A stretch of DNA of 33,378 nt from Candidatus Scybalocola faecipullorum (GCA_018716485.1 DVJY01000058.1:1-33378), one strand, 5' to 3'; counted from the stretch's first letter, positions 16,053-24,677 are shown. The notes: generated from the letters alone by a model not told the origin. Program-made: numbers and translations.

Positions 16053-16108
16053 GAAGGCAGTGTAGTCTTATAAAGTTAAGACTGCGCTGCCTTCTTATTT
16101 TTTATTTT
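16053..16108 (+). terminator. Leader terminator just after the promoter
   Basis: GAAGGCAG (16053-16060) pairs with CTGCCTTC (16087-16094), and AGTCTTA (16064-16070) with TAAGACT (16077-16083). A T-rich tract follows (16095-16108). It lies only about 10 nt past the expected transcription start and before the SD of the next gene, so it acts as an attenuator or makes a tiny RNA. Confidence 0.8.
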
Positions 16109-16128
16109 GATTTGGAGGGAACGAACAG

Positions 16129-16927
16129 ATGAAGCGGGATAAACAGTCATTTGGTGAATATTTGGAAGCGCTTTTATGCAAACGGAATTATCCGGGGATG
16201 GCTGTCTGTATCCGGGGGCCGGAAGGTGTTCTTTTTGACAGAGGCTTTGGTTACAGGAGTATTGAGCATCATAAGAAAGCAGATACAAATACGATTTTCG
16301 GCATTGCTTCTATGAGTAAATCGATGACAGCACTGGCGTGCTGTAGCGTCAGAAAACTTTGCGGAGGGAGCCGTGGGCGGCGGCACGGGAATGATTTGTC
16401 TCGGCTTAAAAGGCGGCATCGGATCAGCATCGCGGATACTGAAAATCGACGGGCAGCCATATACGATCGGGGCTTTGGTCATGTCCAACTTTGGTGCGGC
16501 AGGCAATCTTGTGATCGGCGGCCACCATTATGATACAGGCAAATATATGTCTGCCGGAAGTTTGGATCGGGGATCGATCATTATCATTCTCGGAACAGAT
16601 ATCCCGATGAGTGAGCGGCAGCTTAAGCGTACTGCCAAACGTTCAGTGATCGCACTGGCAAGAACCGGTTCCTGCTGCGGCAATGGCAGCGGCGATATTG
16701 CGCTGGCATTTACAACGGCCAATCAGGTGCCTCATTACAGCGGTAAAGATATTTTGCCGATGAAAATGTTTTATGATGAACATATAGATGCAGTTTTTGA
16801 AGCCGCAGCGGAAGCTGTGGAAGAAGCGATTTTAAGTTCTCTTTATCATGGGGAGACAATGACGGGAATCCGAGGCAAGTATGTGATGGGGCTGCTGGAT
16901 TTTATACAAAAATATGAGAGTGATTGA
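16129..16927 (+). pseudogene. Serine hydrolase / P1 peptidase deletion chimera
   Basis: The first 72 codons (SD GGAGGG, ATG 16129) are the start of a beta-lactamase-type serine hydrolase (family S12): GFGYRSIEHHKKADTNTIFG, then the active-site S-x-x-K in ASMSKSM. Near 16344-16352 the homology changes abruptly and the frame shifts. From 16352 the sequence is the C-terminal half of a P1 (DmpA/BapA-type) aminopeptidase: ENFAEGAVGGGTGM, ALVMSNFGAAGN and RGSIIIILGTD, which holds the likely self-cleavage and nucleophile serine. SGDIALAFTTAN and a normal C-terminus follow. A deletion evidently joined two neighbouring genes out of frame. A GTG at 16373 could still start a P1 fragment of about 184 residues, but it lacks most of the alpha subunit. 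Confidence 0.85.
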
Positions 16928-16937
16928 GGTGAGCAGT

Positions 16938-17744
16938 ATGGGAAAAAAGAAATATTTTATCAGCGCGGATCTGGAAGGCATTTGTGATGTGACAGCGTGG
17001 TGTGAGACAGAAAAAGGCTGTGACGGATATGCCCAGGCGCAGATACAGATGAGCCGTGAAACAGCGGCGGCCTGTGAGGCCATTCTCGAAGCGGGACATG
17101 AAGTCGTCGTCAGGGACGGCCACGACAGTGCGCGGAACATTTTACATGATATGCTGCCAAGAGGTGTAAAGCTGATGCGCGGCTGGGCCAACGATCCGGG
17201 AGAAATGATGGCAGGCATCGATGAAAGTTATGCCGGTGCCCTCTATATCGGTTATCATTCTCCGGCCGGCAGCAGCGGCAGTCCTTTGGCACATACAATC
17301 AATAAAAATGTGATAAATTGGATGAAAATTAATGGAAAGACTGCGTCTGAATTTACGCTGAATTCTTTGTATGCCGCTCAGATGGGGGTACCGTCGGTAT
17401 TTATCAGCGGTGATGCGATGATGTGCAGTCTTGCAAAAGAAGAAGTTCCGGGAATCGTGGCGGCGGCAGTAAAAGAAGGCATGGGCGATTCTACAATTAA
17501 TATGCATCCGGCAGATGCATGCCGTATGATTAAAGAATATACGGCGGCGGCGCTGACATTGAATATTCCTGTAAGAACTGTACCGGATCCGCTTGTTTTA
17601 GAGATTAATCTGAAACATCATCAGACAGTGCGTGCAGCGCTGGCGCTTCCGGGCGTGGAACAGACAGATGAAAGCACCGTGCGTTATATTGCCCATTCTC
17701 CGAGAGAAATCAATGTGATGCGTGTCTGCATCATGCGTGAATAA
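16938..17744 (+). CDS. M55 family metallopeptidase (DppA-type D-aminopeptidase)
   Basis: A dizinc peptidase of family M55. The model member, Bacillus DppA, is a D-alanyl aminopeptidase acting on D-Ala peptides. The product is 268 residues. The expected ligands are Asp11 and Glu13 in SADLEGICD, His62 in DGHDSARN, His107 in GYHSPAG and Glu138 in TASEFTLNS. The nucleophile-type histidine is His119 in PLAHT. ATG 16938 is chosen because AGGTGA lies just upstream; an in-frame ATG at 16914 lies inside the P1 remnant. It is 10 bp from the end of that remnant, so it shares its promoter and must pass the leader terminator to be expressed. Confidence 0.93.
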   Translation: MGKKKYFISADLEGICDVTAWCETEKGCDGYAQAQIQMSRETAAACEAILEAGHEVVVRDGHDSARNILHDMLPRGVKLMRGWANDPGEMMAGIDESYAGALYIGYHSPAGSSGSPLAHTINKNVINWMKINGKTASEFTLNSLYAAQMGVPSVFISGDAMMCSLAKEEVPGIVAAAVKEGMGDSTINMHPADACRMIKEYTAAALTLNIPVRTVPDPLVLEINLKHHQTVRAALALPGVEQTDESTVRYIAHSPREINVMRVCIMRE

Positions 17745-17761
17745 TGTGGGGGAAAATCGCA

Positions 17762-17790
17762 TTGCCCGCAGGCGGGGAGTCTGTTATACT
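17762..17790 (+). promoter_or_regulatory. Promoter of the M42/HAD/racemase operon
   Basis: -35 TTGCCC at 17762-17767, 17-bp spacer, -10 TATACT at 17785-17790, followed by GTAAGG. Nearly the same boxes and flank (TGTTATACTGTAA) occur at 14963-14996. Confidence 0.65.
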
Positions 17791-17828
17791 GTAAGGCATA
17801 GGATTGAACATTACAGGAGGCATAACAG

Positions 17829-18881
17829 ATGAAAGGCAAAAAGTATATCAAATATATTGTGGAGATGATCGAGAAACTGGTAAATATTCCAAGTCCGTCA
17901 GGCTATTGCGGGCAGGTACTGACATTTTTGGAAAATGAAGCCAAGTCCATGGGCTATGAGACATCCTATTTAAATAAGGGCGGGCTGATTGTGACGGTTC
18001 ACGGGAAATCGGAGGAAGTGACCGGCATGTGCGCCCATGTGGATACATTGGGAGCAATGGTGCGCTCAGTCACTGCTGACGGTCAGTTAAAAATAATGCC
18101 GGTGGGCGGCTATATGATGCAGACCATTGAAGGAGAATACTGCACCATCCACGCCCGCAGAAACGGCAGAACATATACGGGAACTGTGCTGACGACAGAG
18201 CCTTCGGTGCATGTGTACGACGATGCCCGCACTATGGAACGCAAAGCCGCCAATATGGCCGTGCGCATTGATGAGAAGGTCGGTTCAGCTGAAGATGTGG
18301 CCGCGCTGGGTATCGGCGCCGGCGATTACATCAGCTTTGCACCCAGATTTGTCCATACGGAAAGCGGATTTATCAAATCGAGACATTTGGACGATAAGGC
18401 ATCGGCTGCCGTATTGTTTGGCGTTTTAAAATATTTAAAAGATAAAAAAATTGTCCCTGAGCAGACTCTGAAAATTTTAATTACAAATTATGAGGAAATC
18501 GGACATGGCGCCAGCTGTATTCCGTCAGACATTACACGGCTGCTTGCTGTGGATATGGGCGCTGTGGGCGATGATCTGACAGGCAGCGAATATAAAGTAT
18601 CCATCTGCGCCATGGACAGTTCCGGCCCTTATGACTATGAGATGACTAATACACTGATTCAAATTGCCGAAAAGAAAAAGCTGGCATATGCGGTTGATGT
18701 CTTTCCTCATTACGGCTCTGATGTGTCGGCGGCGCTTAAAGGCGGCAGCAACATATGCGGCGCGCTGATCGGACAGGGGGTTCATGCTTCTCACGGCATG
18801 GAGCGCACCCACGAAGAAGGGCTGTACAATACATTTGAACTGATTAAAGGATTTATCGGCGCTGACGGTGAGACAAAATGA
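17829..18881 (+). CDS. M42 family aminopeptidase
   Basis: A dimetal exopeptidase of family M42 (glutamyl aminopeptidase/TET type), usually a large cytoplasmic tetrahedral complex that trims peptides. The product is 350 residues. Metal and catalytic residues are His70 and Asp72 in AHVDTLG, Asp187 in RHLDDKAS, Glu221 and Glu222 in NYEEIGHG, Asp241 in VDMGAVG, and His321 near GVHASHGMERTH. Older annotations of this family as endoglucanase are misleading. AGGAGG precedes the ATG. The stop overlaps the HAD start as ATGA, so the two are coupled. Confidence 0.93.
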   Translation: MKGKKYIKYIVEMIEKLVNIPSPSGYCGQVLTFLENEAKSMGYETSYLNKGGLIVTVHGKSEEVTGMCAHVDTLGAMVRSVTADGQLKIMPVGGYMMQTIEGEYCTIHARRNGRTYTGTVLTTEPSVHVYDDARTMERKAANMAVRIDEKVGSAEDVAALGIGAGDYISFAPRFVHTESGFIKSRHLDDKASAAVLFGVLKYLKDKKIVPEQTLKILITNYEEIGHGASCIPSDITRLLAVDMGAVGDDLTGSEYKVSICAMDSSGPYDYEMTNTLIQIAEKKKLAYAVDVFPHYGSDVSAALKGGSNICGALIGQGVHASHGMERTHEEGLYNTFELIKGFIGADGETK

Positions 18882-19561
18882 TCAAGGCAGTCATTTTTGA
18901 TATGGACGGTGTGCTGATCGACACTGAAAAATATTATACAAAATATTGGAAAGAAGCCGCAAGATACAGCGGCTTCCTTTTTGAAACGGAACACGGCCTG
19001 TTTTTGCGCAGCTTTTCCGGGAAGTATGCACAAATGTTTATGACCATGATTTTCGGAGAGCAGTTTGATATGAATACAGTCAGAGACCGGAGAAAAGCAT
19101 TGATGGAGCCGCAGCTTCTGGCTGACGGAATTATGAAAAAACCGGGCGTGGACACACTGCTGGCTGCGCTTCACGAAAGGAATATCCGCACTGCCGTGGC
19201 GACTGCTTCAGACTGGCGGCGGGCAAAAAAATATCTTGAAATGATCGGTATTTTAGATCAGTTTGATGAGATTATTTGTGTGGATATGATTGAAAACGGC
19301 AAGCCGATGCCGGATATTTACCGGTATGCCTGTGAAAAGTTAAATCTGCCGCCAAAATACTGTATTGCAGTGGAAGATTCGCCCAACGGCATTTTGTCGG
19401 CCTATCAGGCGGGCTGCAAAGCTGTGATGGTGCCTGATCTGACCGGACCCGATGATATTTTAAAATTAATGCTGTATGCCTGCGTGCCGGCGCTTGATGA
19501 CATTACGGCATTGGTGGACAGAGAAAACGAGGGTTGCACAAGTTTGCCTTTTTCAATATAA
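18878..19561 (+). CDS. HAD-superfamily phosphatase (beta-PGM-like)
   Basis: A 227-residue HAD subfamily IA hydrolase. Motif I is FDMDGVLIDTE, with nucleophile Asp8 and acid Asp10. Motif II is the Thr/Ser region in AVATASDWRR, motif III the lysine in NGKPMPDIY, and motif IV VEDSPNGILSAYQAG. The helical cap between motifs I and II suggests a small sugar phosphate or similar substrate, which cannot be fixed from sequence. The ATG overlaps the M42 stop by 4 bp. The last 20 or so codons (after about 19490) look less conserved. Confidence 0.88.
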   Translation: MIKAVIFDMDGVLIDTEKYYTKYWKEAARYSGFLFETEHGLFLRSFSGKYAQMFMTMIFGEQFDMNTVRDRRKALMEPQLLADGIMKKPGVDTLLAALHERNIRTAVATASDWRRAKKYLEMIGILDQFDEIICVDMIENGKPMPDIYRYACEKLNLPPKYCIAVEDSPNGILSAYQAGCKAVMVPDLTGPDDILKLMLYACVPALDDITALVDRENEGCTSLPFSI

Positions 19562-19617
19562 TGAATGCTGGGACCAAAAGATCAGGAGTTAGGCTTTCAC
19601 GGTTTGCTGGAAGCGGA

Positions 19618-20328
19618 ATGGAGGCAATTTTGGAAAATCCAATCGGAATTATCGGAGGCATGGGGCCGCTGTCGTCCCAGCTGTTTTATAAAATGATCAC
19701 AGAGCATACACAGGCGCAGCGGGATCAGGATCATGTGAATTTGATCATTCTCAGCGATGTGATGGTGCCTGACCGCACGAAGGCGATTTTAAGCGGCGAT
19801 CACGACGCCGCTTATCACAGGCTGGAAGAAGACGCAAAGTTCCTTGAAAAGAGCGGATGTCAGGCCATTTGTATGATCTGCAATACAGCCCATTTTTTCG
19901 CGGACCGTCTGCAGAAAGAACTGAGTATTCCTCTGCTGAATATGGTGCGTGAGACTGCCCGGGCGGCTGCACACCGCACAAATTTCGGAAAAATCGGCAT
20001 TATGGCCACAGACGGCACGGTAAAAACAGGACTGTACCAGAAAACACTTGAAGCTGCCGGTATGGAAGCTTTTGCGCCGCCGGAAGATATTCAAAAATTG
20101 GTTATGTATCAGATTTATGAGCGCATCAAAAAGGGACTGCCGTATGACGCACAGCGCTGGCAGGATATTGAGGAAGCTTATAAGGCGGCAGGCTGCGGCA
20201 GCGTGATTTTAGGATGTACAGAACTTTCAGTCATTAAAGTTGATGAAAAGCTTTCAGATTGGTATATTGACCCGATGGAAATATTGGCGGAAAAAGTCAT
20301 CCGCTTTGCCGGGAAAAAATATCATTGA
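19618..20328 (+). CDS. Aspartate/glutamate racemase family protein
   Basis: A cofactor-independent racemase, probably acting on aspartate or a related amino acid. IGIIGGMGPLSSQLF is the N-terminal glycine motif. Both catalytic cysteines are present: Cys88 in MICNTAHFF and Cys200 in ILGCTELSV. The length of 236 residues is normal. The start is uncertain. ATG 19618 begins just before the conserved strand. TTG 19630 has a better SD (TGGAGG at 19619-19624). ATG 19561 overlaps the HAD stop as TAATG but adds a tail that looks unrelated to the family. It lies in a run of peptidase genes, which fits D-amino acid turnover. Confidence 0.88.
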   Translation: MEAILENPIGIIGGMGPLSSQLFYKMITEHTQAQRDQDHVNLIILSDVMVPDRTKAILSGDHDAAYHRLEEDAKFLEKSGCQAICMICNTAHFFADRLQKELSIPLLNMVRETARAAAHRTNFGKIGIMATDGTVKTGLYQKTLEAAGMEAFAPPEDIQKLVMYQIYERIKKGLPYDAQRWQDIEEAYKAAGCGSVILGCTELSVIKVDEKLSDWYIDPMEILAEKVIRFAGKKYH

Positions 20329-20353
20329 CAATTTCATGGGGACGTTTTACAAT
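20325..20353 (+). promoter_or_regulatory. Promoter of the TetR gene
   Basis: -35 TTGACA at 20325-20330, overlapping the racemase stop; 17-bp spacer; -10 TACAAT at 20348-20353. Confidence 0.75.
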
Positions 20354-20381
20354 ATAACAGTGATATATAACAGTGTTATAT
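20352..20381. promoter_or_regulatory. TetR operator candidate
   Basis: ATATAACAGTG occurs twice (20352-20362 and 20365-20375), 13 bp apart. The second copy is the left half of a 17-bp palindrome, ATATAACAGTGTTATAT (20365-20381). It overlaps the -10 box and the start of the transcript, which fits autorepression. Confidence 0.75.
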
Positions 20382-20396
20382 CAAAGAGGCAGATTG

Positions 20397-21014
20397 ATGA
20401 GCGAAACAGAACAGACAACATTAAATTTAATTCTTTCGGCAGCCATGAAGGAATTCCTTGAAAAAGGCTTCAGGGCGGCATCCCTGCGCAGCATTGTAAA
20501 AGCGGCAGGCGTGACGACAGGGGCTTTTTACGGCTATTTTAAAAGCAAGGAAGACTTATTCGAGGCGCTGGTGGGCACCCAGTATGCGTATTTTTTAAAT
20601 TGCTTTTGCGAAGCACAAAAACAATTTGCCCAGCTGCCGCCCCAACAGCAGCCGGAGAATCTTGGCAGTATTTCCGGCGCGTGCATGTACGACATGCTTT
20701 TGTATGCCTATGAGCATTTGAATGAATTCAAGCTGATTCTTTGCTGCTCAGAAGGCACACGGTTTGCAAATCTCATTGACGAAATGGCGGAGATTGAAAC
20801 AAAGGGCACCCATGATTACTTGGAAGTGCTAAAAGCGCTGGGACGGCCGTCGCCGCCGATTGACGAGCGGCTGGAGCATATACTGATCACTGGGATGTTT
20901 AACACATTTTTTGAACTGATCATCCATGAAATGCCGCTTGAGGAGGCCAAACATTATCTTCAGGAGATGAGGGCCTTTTATACCGCCGGCTGGATGAAAA
21001 TTATGGGGCAGTAA
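20397..21014 (+). CDS. TetR/AcrR family regulator
   Basis: A 205-residue one-component repressor. The N-terminal helix-turn-helix is clear (about 29-58): SLRSIVKAAGVTTGAFYGYF, then KSKEDLFEALV. The C-terminal ligand domain has no recognisable specificity. The ATG at 20397 is chosen because AAAGAGG precedes it and the N-terminus MSETEQTT fits the family; an upstream in-frame TTG lies inside the operator. It probably represses itself and the ABC pair 107 bp downstream. Confidence 0.92.
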   Translation: MSETEQTTLNLILSAAMKEFLEKGFRAASLRSIVKAAGVTTGAFYGYFKSKEDLFEALVGTQYAYFLNCFCEAQKQFAQLPPQQQPENLGSISGACMYDMLLYAYEHLNEFKLILCCSEGTRFANLIDEMAEIETKGTHDYLEVLKALGRPSPPIDERLEHILITGMFNTFFELIIHEMPLEEAKHYLQEMRAFYTAGWMKIMGQ

Positions 21015-21033
21015 GCCCTCTAATTTTTACCCA

Positions 21034-21056
21034 TAAGTTAGGGAGAACTAACCTAA
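21034..21056. promoter_or_regulatory. Possible DtxR-type metal box before the ABC pair
   Basis: The minus strand reads TTAGGTTAG (21056-21048), six bases, then CTAACTTA. The half sites match the TTAGGTTAG half of IdeR/DtxR-type boxes, although the normal spacing is one base. A short AACACTGT (21083-21090), also found in the TetR palindrome, lies downstream. Role inferred. Confidence 0.4.
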
Positions 21057-21120
21057 CGTATGCATAAAATGCAGACGGATTTAACACTGTGTCAAAAATA
21101 TTTTCAAGGAGGTTTTCCAA

Positions 21121-22941
21121 ATGAAAAAAAAGTCTAACTTGCCGAGGCTGATGGGTTATGCCGGAAAGTACAAAATACTGACCTATCTGTCGTGGGTGCT
21201 GTCGGCGGCGAGCGCGCTGCTGGGGCTTGTGCCGTTTTGGTATATATGGCGCATTATCCATGATGTACTGGAAGTTTCCCCGGAGTTTTCAAAGGCGGTC
21301 AATATTACCCGTTACGGATGGTGCGCTGTATTATTTGCCGTGCTGTCTGTGATTGTGTATATCGGCGCGCTGATGTGTTCCCATATCAGTGCGTTCAGGG
21401 TGGCCGCCAATATCCGGAAAGAATTAATGCGCCATATTGTGTCGCTGCCGCTGGGCGTAACGGAAAGATACGGCAGCGGAAAGCTGCGCAGAGTTGTCAA
21501 CACTTCCAGCAGCGCTACAGAAAATTATCTTGCCCACAGACTTCCGGATAAAGCGGGCGCGATCGCAACGCCCATCGGTCTGCTGTTTATGCTGCTGATC
21601 TTTGACTGGCGGCTGGGACTTTTAAGCCTTGTGCCGGTGGTGCTCGGTTTTCTGATCATGATGAAAATGACCGGAAAAAATATGGAAGAGAAAATGGAAG
21701 AGTATCAAAATGCGCTTTCGGATATGTCCAATGAGGCGGTTGAATATGTCCGCGGCGTTCCTGTGGTTAAAACATTCGGGCAGACGATTTTTTCATTTAA
21801 GCGGTTTAAAGCGTCCATTGACAATTATGAAAAGTGGGTCATAGCCTACACAAAGGCGTTAAGGCTGCCGATGATGTTTTATACGACAGCCATCAACGGC
21901 GTTTTTGCTTTTTTGATCGCCGGCGGCATTCTTCTGACAAGAGGCGGGGTGACAAACGGGCTGCTGCTGAATTTGATTTTTTATATTATCATTACGCCGG
22001 TCATCGGCACGACACTGACAAAAATTATGTTTATGAGCGAAGATGCGATGATCGTCAGTGACGCCATCAGCAGAATTGATGAAGTACTGGGCGAGCAGCC
22101 GCTGCCGGAGGGGAAAAATGTCGGTGAGCCGGCAGAACATTCCATTACGCTGGAACATGTCAGCTACAGCTATGGGGACAGCAATAAGACCGGCAGCAGG
22201 AAAAATGCGTTGGATGATATTTCCATGCACATTGAGGACGGACAGACCGTTGCTTTAGTCGGCGCATCCGGCGGCGGAAAGACGACCCTTGCCAGCCTCG
22301 TGGCCAGGTTTTTCGATCCCCGGCACGGACGGGTCATGATCGGCAATACAGATATCCGCGACATTCCGAAGGAAGTGCTGATGGATCATGTGTCTTTCGT
22401 TTTCCAGAACAACCGGCTGATGAAAGCGTCCGTTTTAGATAATGTGCGCATGGCAAAGCCTGAAGCTTCACGGGAGGAAGTACTTCAGGCGCTGAAAACG
22501 GCGCAGTGCATGGACATTATTGATAAACTGCCGGATGGCATTGATACTGTGGTCGGCACAAACGGCGTGTATTTGTCCGGCGGCGAGCAGCAGCGGATCG
22601 GCATTGCCCGGGCAGTTTTAAAGGATGCGCCCATTCTGATCCTTGATGAGGCTTCCGCATTTGCTGACCCGGACAATGAAGTGATGATTCAAAAGGCGCT
22701 GTCAGCGCTTGCCAAAGGCGAGACATCATCGGGAAAACGGGCCAAGAAAACCGTGCTGATGATTGCCCACAGGCTCTCGTCTATTACAGATGCCGACTGT
22801 ATTTATGTGCTTCAGGACGGAAAAATCGCGGAGAGCGGCACTTACAGCGGGCTGATGGCGCAAAATGGCATTTTCACCCATATGTGGAATGAATATTCCA
22901 AAGCTGCGGCTTGGAAAATCGCAAAGGAGGCAAACCTATGA
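21121..22941 (+). CDS. ABC transporter, permease-ATPase fusion (YbtP/IrtA-like)
   Basis: One half of a heterodimeric transporter, 606 residues, with a six-helix membrane domain (about 15-310) and an ATPase domain (about 345-595). Walker A is GASGGGKTT, signature LSGGEQQRIGIARA, Walker B PILILDEASAFAD and H-loop MIAHRLSS. The D-loop FADPDNE, rather than the usual SLDxxxE, is typical of the YbtP/IrtA branch, which in pathogens imports iron-siderophore complexes despite an exporter fold. The SD AAGGAGG is strong. The stop overlaps the next start as ATGA. The export or import direction cannot be read from sequence. Confidence 0.9.
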   Translation: MKKKSNLPRLMGYAGKYKILTYLSWVLSAASALLGLVPFWYIWRIIHDVLEVSPEFSKAVNITRYGWCAVLFAVLSVIVYIGALMCSHISAFRVAANIRKELMRHIVSLPLGVTERYGSGKLRRVVNTSSSATENYLAHRLPDKAGAIATPIGLLFMLLIFDWRLGLLSLVPVVLGFLIMMKMTGKNMEEKMEEYQNALSDMSNEAVEYVRGVPVVKTFGQTIFSFKRFKASIDNYEKWVIAYTKALRLPMMFYTTAINGVFAFLIAGGILLTRGGVTNGLLLNLIFYIIITPVIGTTLTKIMFMSEDAMIVSDAISRIDEVLGEQPLPEGKNVGEPAEHSITLEHVSYSYGDSNKTGSRKNALDDISMHIEDGQTVALVGASGGGKTTLASLVARFFDPRHGRVMIGNTDIRDIPKEVLMDHVSFVFQNNRLMKASVLDNVRMAKPEASREEVLQALKTAQCMDIIDKLPDGIDTVVGTNGVYLSGGEQQRIGIARAVLKDAPILILDEASAFADPDNEVMIQKALSALAKGETSSGKRAKKTVLMIAHRLSSITDADCIYVLQDGKIAESGTYSGLMAQNGIFTHMWNEYSKAAAWKIAKEANL

Positions 22942-24668
22942 TTCATATATTGCAAAGACGCTTTGCACTTTCAAGACAGGGCGCCATTGACCTGATCAAA
23001 GGCTGCATCGCTTGTGTGGCTCAGGATTTATCACTGATGTTTCCTGTGGGACTTTTATATTTCTTTGTCATTGATATGATGAACGGCGGCGTCAATGGCA
23101 GCCGCATCGCTTTTTATATTGTTGGCGTCATCGTTTGCCTTGCGCTTATTTTTATTGTGACATGGTTTCAATATAATGCCACCTATCTGGCCACTTATGT
23201 GGAAAGCGGCGTGCGGCGTATTTCTCTGGCAGAAAGCCTGCGCAAAATACCGCTGTCCTTTTTCGGGAAAAAGGATCTGGCCGATCTGACCAATGCGATC
23301 ATGGGCGATTGCGCGACGCTGGAAACGGCCTTTTCCCATTATGTTCCGGCGCTGGCAGGTTCGGTCATTTCCACGACGCTGATCGCCATTTGTCTGTTTG
23401 CGTATGACTGGCGCATGGCGCTTGCCGCTGTGTGGGTGCTGCCCATCGCATTTGCGATTACGTTATTGTCCGCGCGCATACAGGAATATTTTAACCGGAA
23501 ATCTGTTGCCGCCAACGTGGCATTGGAGGACGGCGTTCAGGAGTGTATCGAAAATCTTCAGGAATTAAAGGCCAACAACGCCGAGGACAGTTATTTGGCT
23601 GGACTGGATAAAAAAATCGATCATGTGGAAAAACGGCACATTATTTCGGAATTGGGCACAGCGCTGTTTGTCGTATCGTCGACGCTGATTTTAAAATTCG
23701 GCATCGCCACAGTGGCGCTGACCGGCTCAGTGCTGCTGATTGGCGGCGAGATAGAGATTCCCATGTTTTTCATGTTTTTGCTTGTGGCTTCCCGGCTGTA
23801 TGCGCCGCTGGAAGGCGCCCTGCAAAACTTGGCGGCAGTCATTTCCACAAAAACCAATATTAACCGTATGAATGAGATTCTTGATCATCCGATTCAAACA
23901 GGCAGTAGTACACTGACCAACAAAGGCTGTGATATCGTGTTTGATCATGTGGGCTTTGCCTACAACAGCGGCGAGACTGTGTTAAAAGATGTGTCTTTTA
24001 CGGCAAAACAAGGGGAAGTGACAGCCCTTGTGGGCCCGTCCGGCGGCGGAAAAACAACCGTGTCCCGTCTGGCGGCAAGATTTTGGGACATCCAGAAAGG
24101 AAAAATTACTGTCGGAGGCATGGATATTTCCAAAATAGATCCGGAAACGCTGATGTCGCTTTATTCAATCGTATTTCAGGATGTGACACTGTTTAACAAT
24201 ACGATTATGGAAAATATCCGGATCGGCAGAAAAGATGCCACTGATGAGGAAGTCATCGCGGCGGCCCGGCTGGCCAACTGCGAGGAATTTGCCTCAAAGC
24301 TTCCCGACGGCTACAACAGTATGATCGGAGAAAATGGATGCGAACTGTCCGGCGGCGAAAGACAGCGCATTTCCATTGCCAGAGCTTTTTTGAAAGACGC
24401 GCCGATCATCTTGCTTGATGAGGCTACAGCCAGTCTTGACGTGGAAAACGAAACACACATACAGGCAGCATTGTCACGACTGATCAAAGACAAGACAGTG
24501 CTTGTCATTGCCCACCGCATGCGTACAGTCAGCGGCGCAGATAAAGTTGTCGTCCTCTCCGGCGGCAAAGTGGCGGAGCAGGGAACGCCGGAAACGCTCA
24601 TGCACACCGGAAAAATTTATCCGCATATGGTTAAGCTTCAGATGCAGAGCCAGAAGTGGGGCATTTAA
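22938..24668 (+). CDS. ABC transporter, permease-ATPase fusion (YbtQ/IrtB-like)
   Basis: The second half of the heterodimer, 576 residues. Membrane domain about 10-300 (HILQRRFALSRQGAIDLIKG at the start), ATPase domain about 330-570. Walker A GPSGGGKTT, signature LSGGERQRISIARA, Walker B IILLDEATASLD, H-loop VIAHRMRT. The canonical DEATASLDVENE here contrasts with FADPDNE in the partner, so the two ATP sites may be unequal. ATG 22938 has AAAGGAGG at 22923-22930 and overlaps the previous stop by 4 bp. An in-frame ATG at 22911 lies before that SD. A strong terminator follows. Confidence 0.92.
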   Translation: MIHILQRRFALSRQGAIDLIKGCIACVAQDLSLMFPVGLLYFFVIDMMNGGVNGSRIAFYIVGVIVCLALIFIVTWFQYNATYLATYVESGVRRISLAESLRKIPLSFFGKKDLADLTNAIMGDCATLETAFSHYVPALAGSVISTTLIAICLFAYDWRMALAAVWVLPIAFAITLLSARIQEYFNRKSVAANVALEDGVQECIENLQELKANNAEDSYLAGLDKKIDHVEKRHIISELGTALFVVSSTLILKFGIATVALTGSVLLIGGEIEIPMFFMFLLVASRLYAPLEGALQNLAAVISTKTNINRMNEILDHPIQTGSSTLTNKGCDIVFDHVGFAYNSGETVLKDVSFTAKQGEVTALVGPSGGGKTTVSRLAARFWDIQKGKITVGGMDISKIDPETLMSLYSIVFQDVTLFNNTIMENIRIGRKDATDEEVIAAARLANCEEFASKLPDGYNSMIGENGCELSGGERQRISIARAFLKDAPIILLDEATASLDVENETHIQAALSRLIKDKTVLVIAHRMRTVSGADKVVVLSGGKVAEQGTPETLMHTGKIYPHMVKLQMQSQKWGI

Positions 24669-24677
24669 TCCATAAAA

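Noticed and set aside
16373-16927. Intact short P1 peptidase starting at GTG 16373
   Set aside because: The start lies inside a glycine-rich family motif (AVGGGTGM) and most of the alpha subunit is missing, so it is a remnant.
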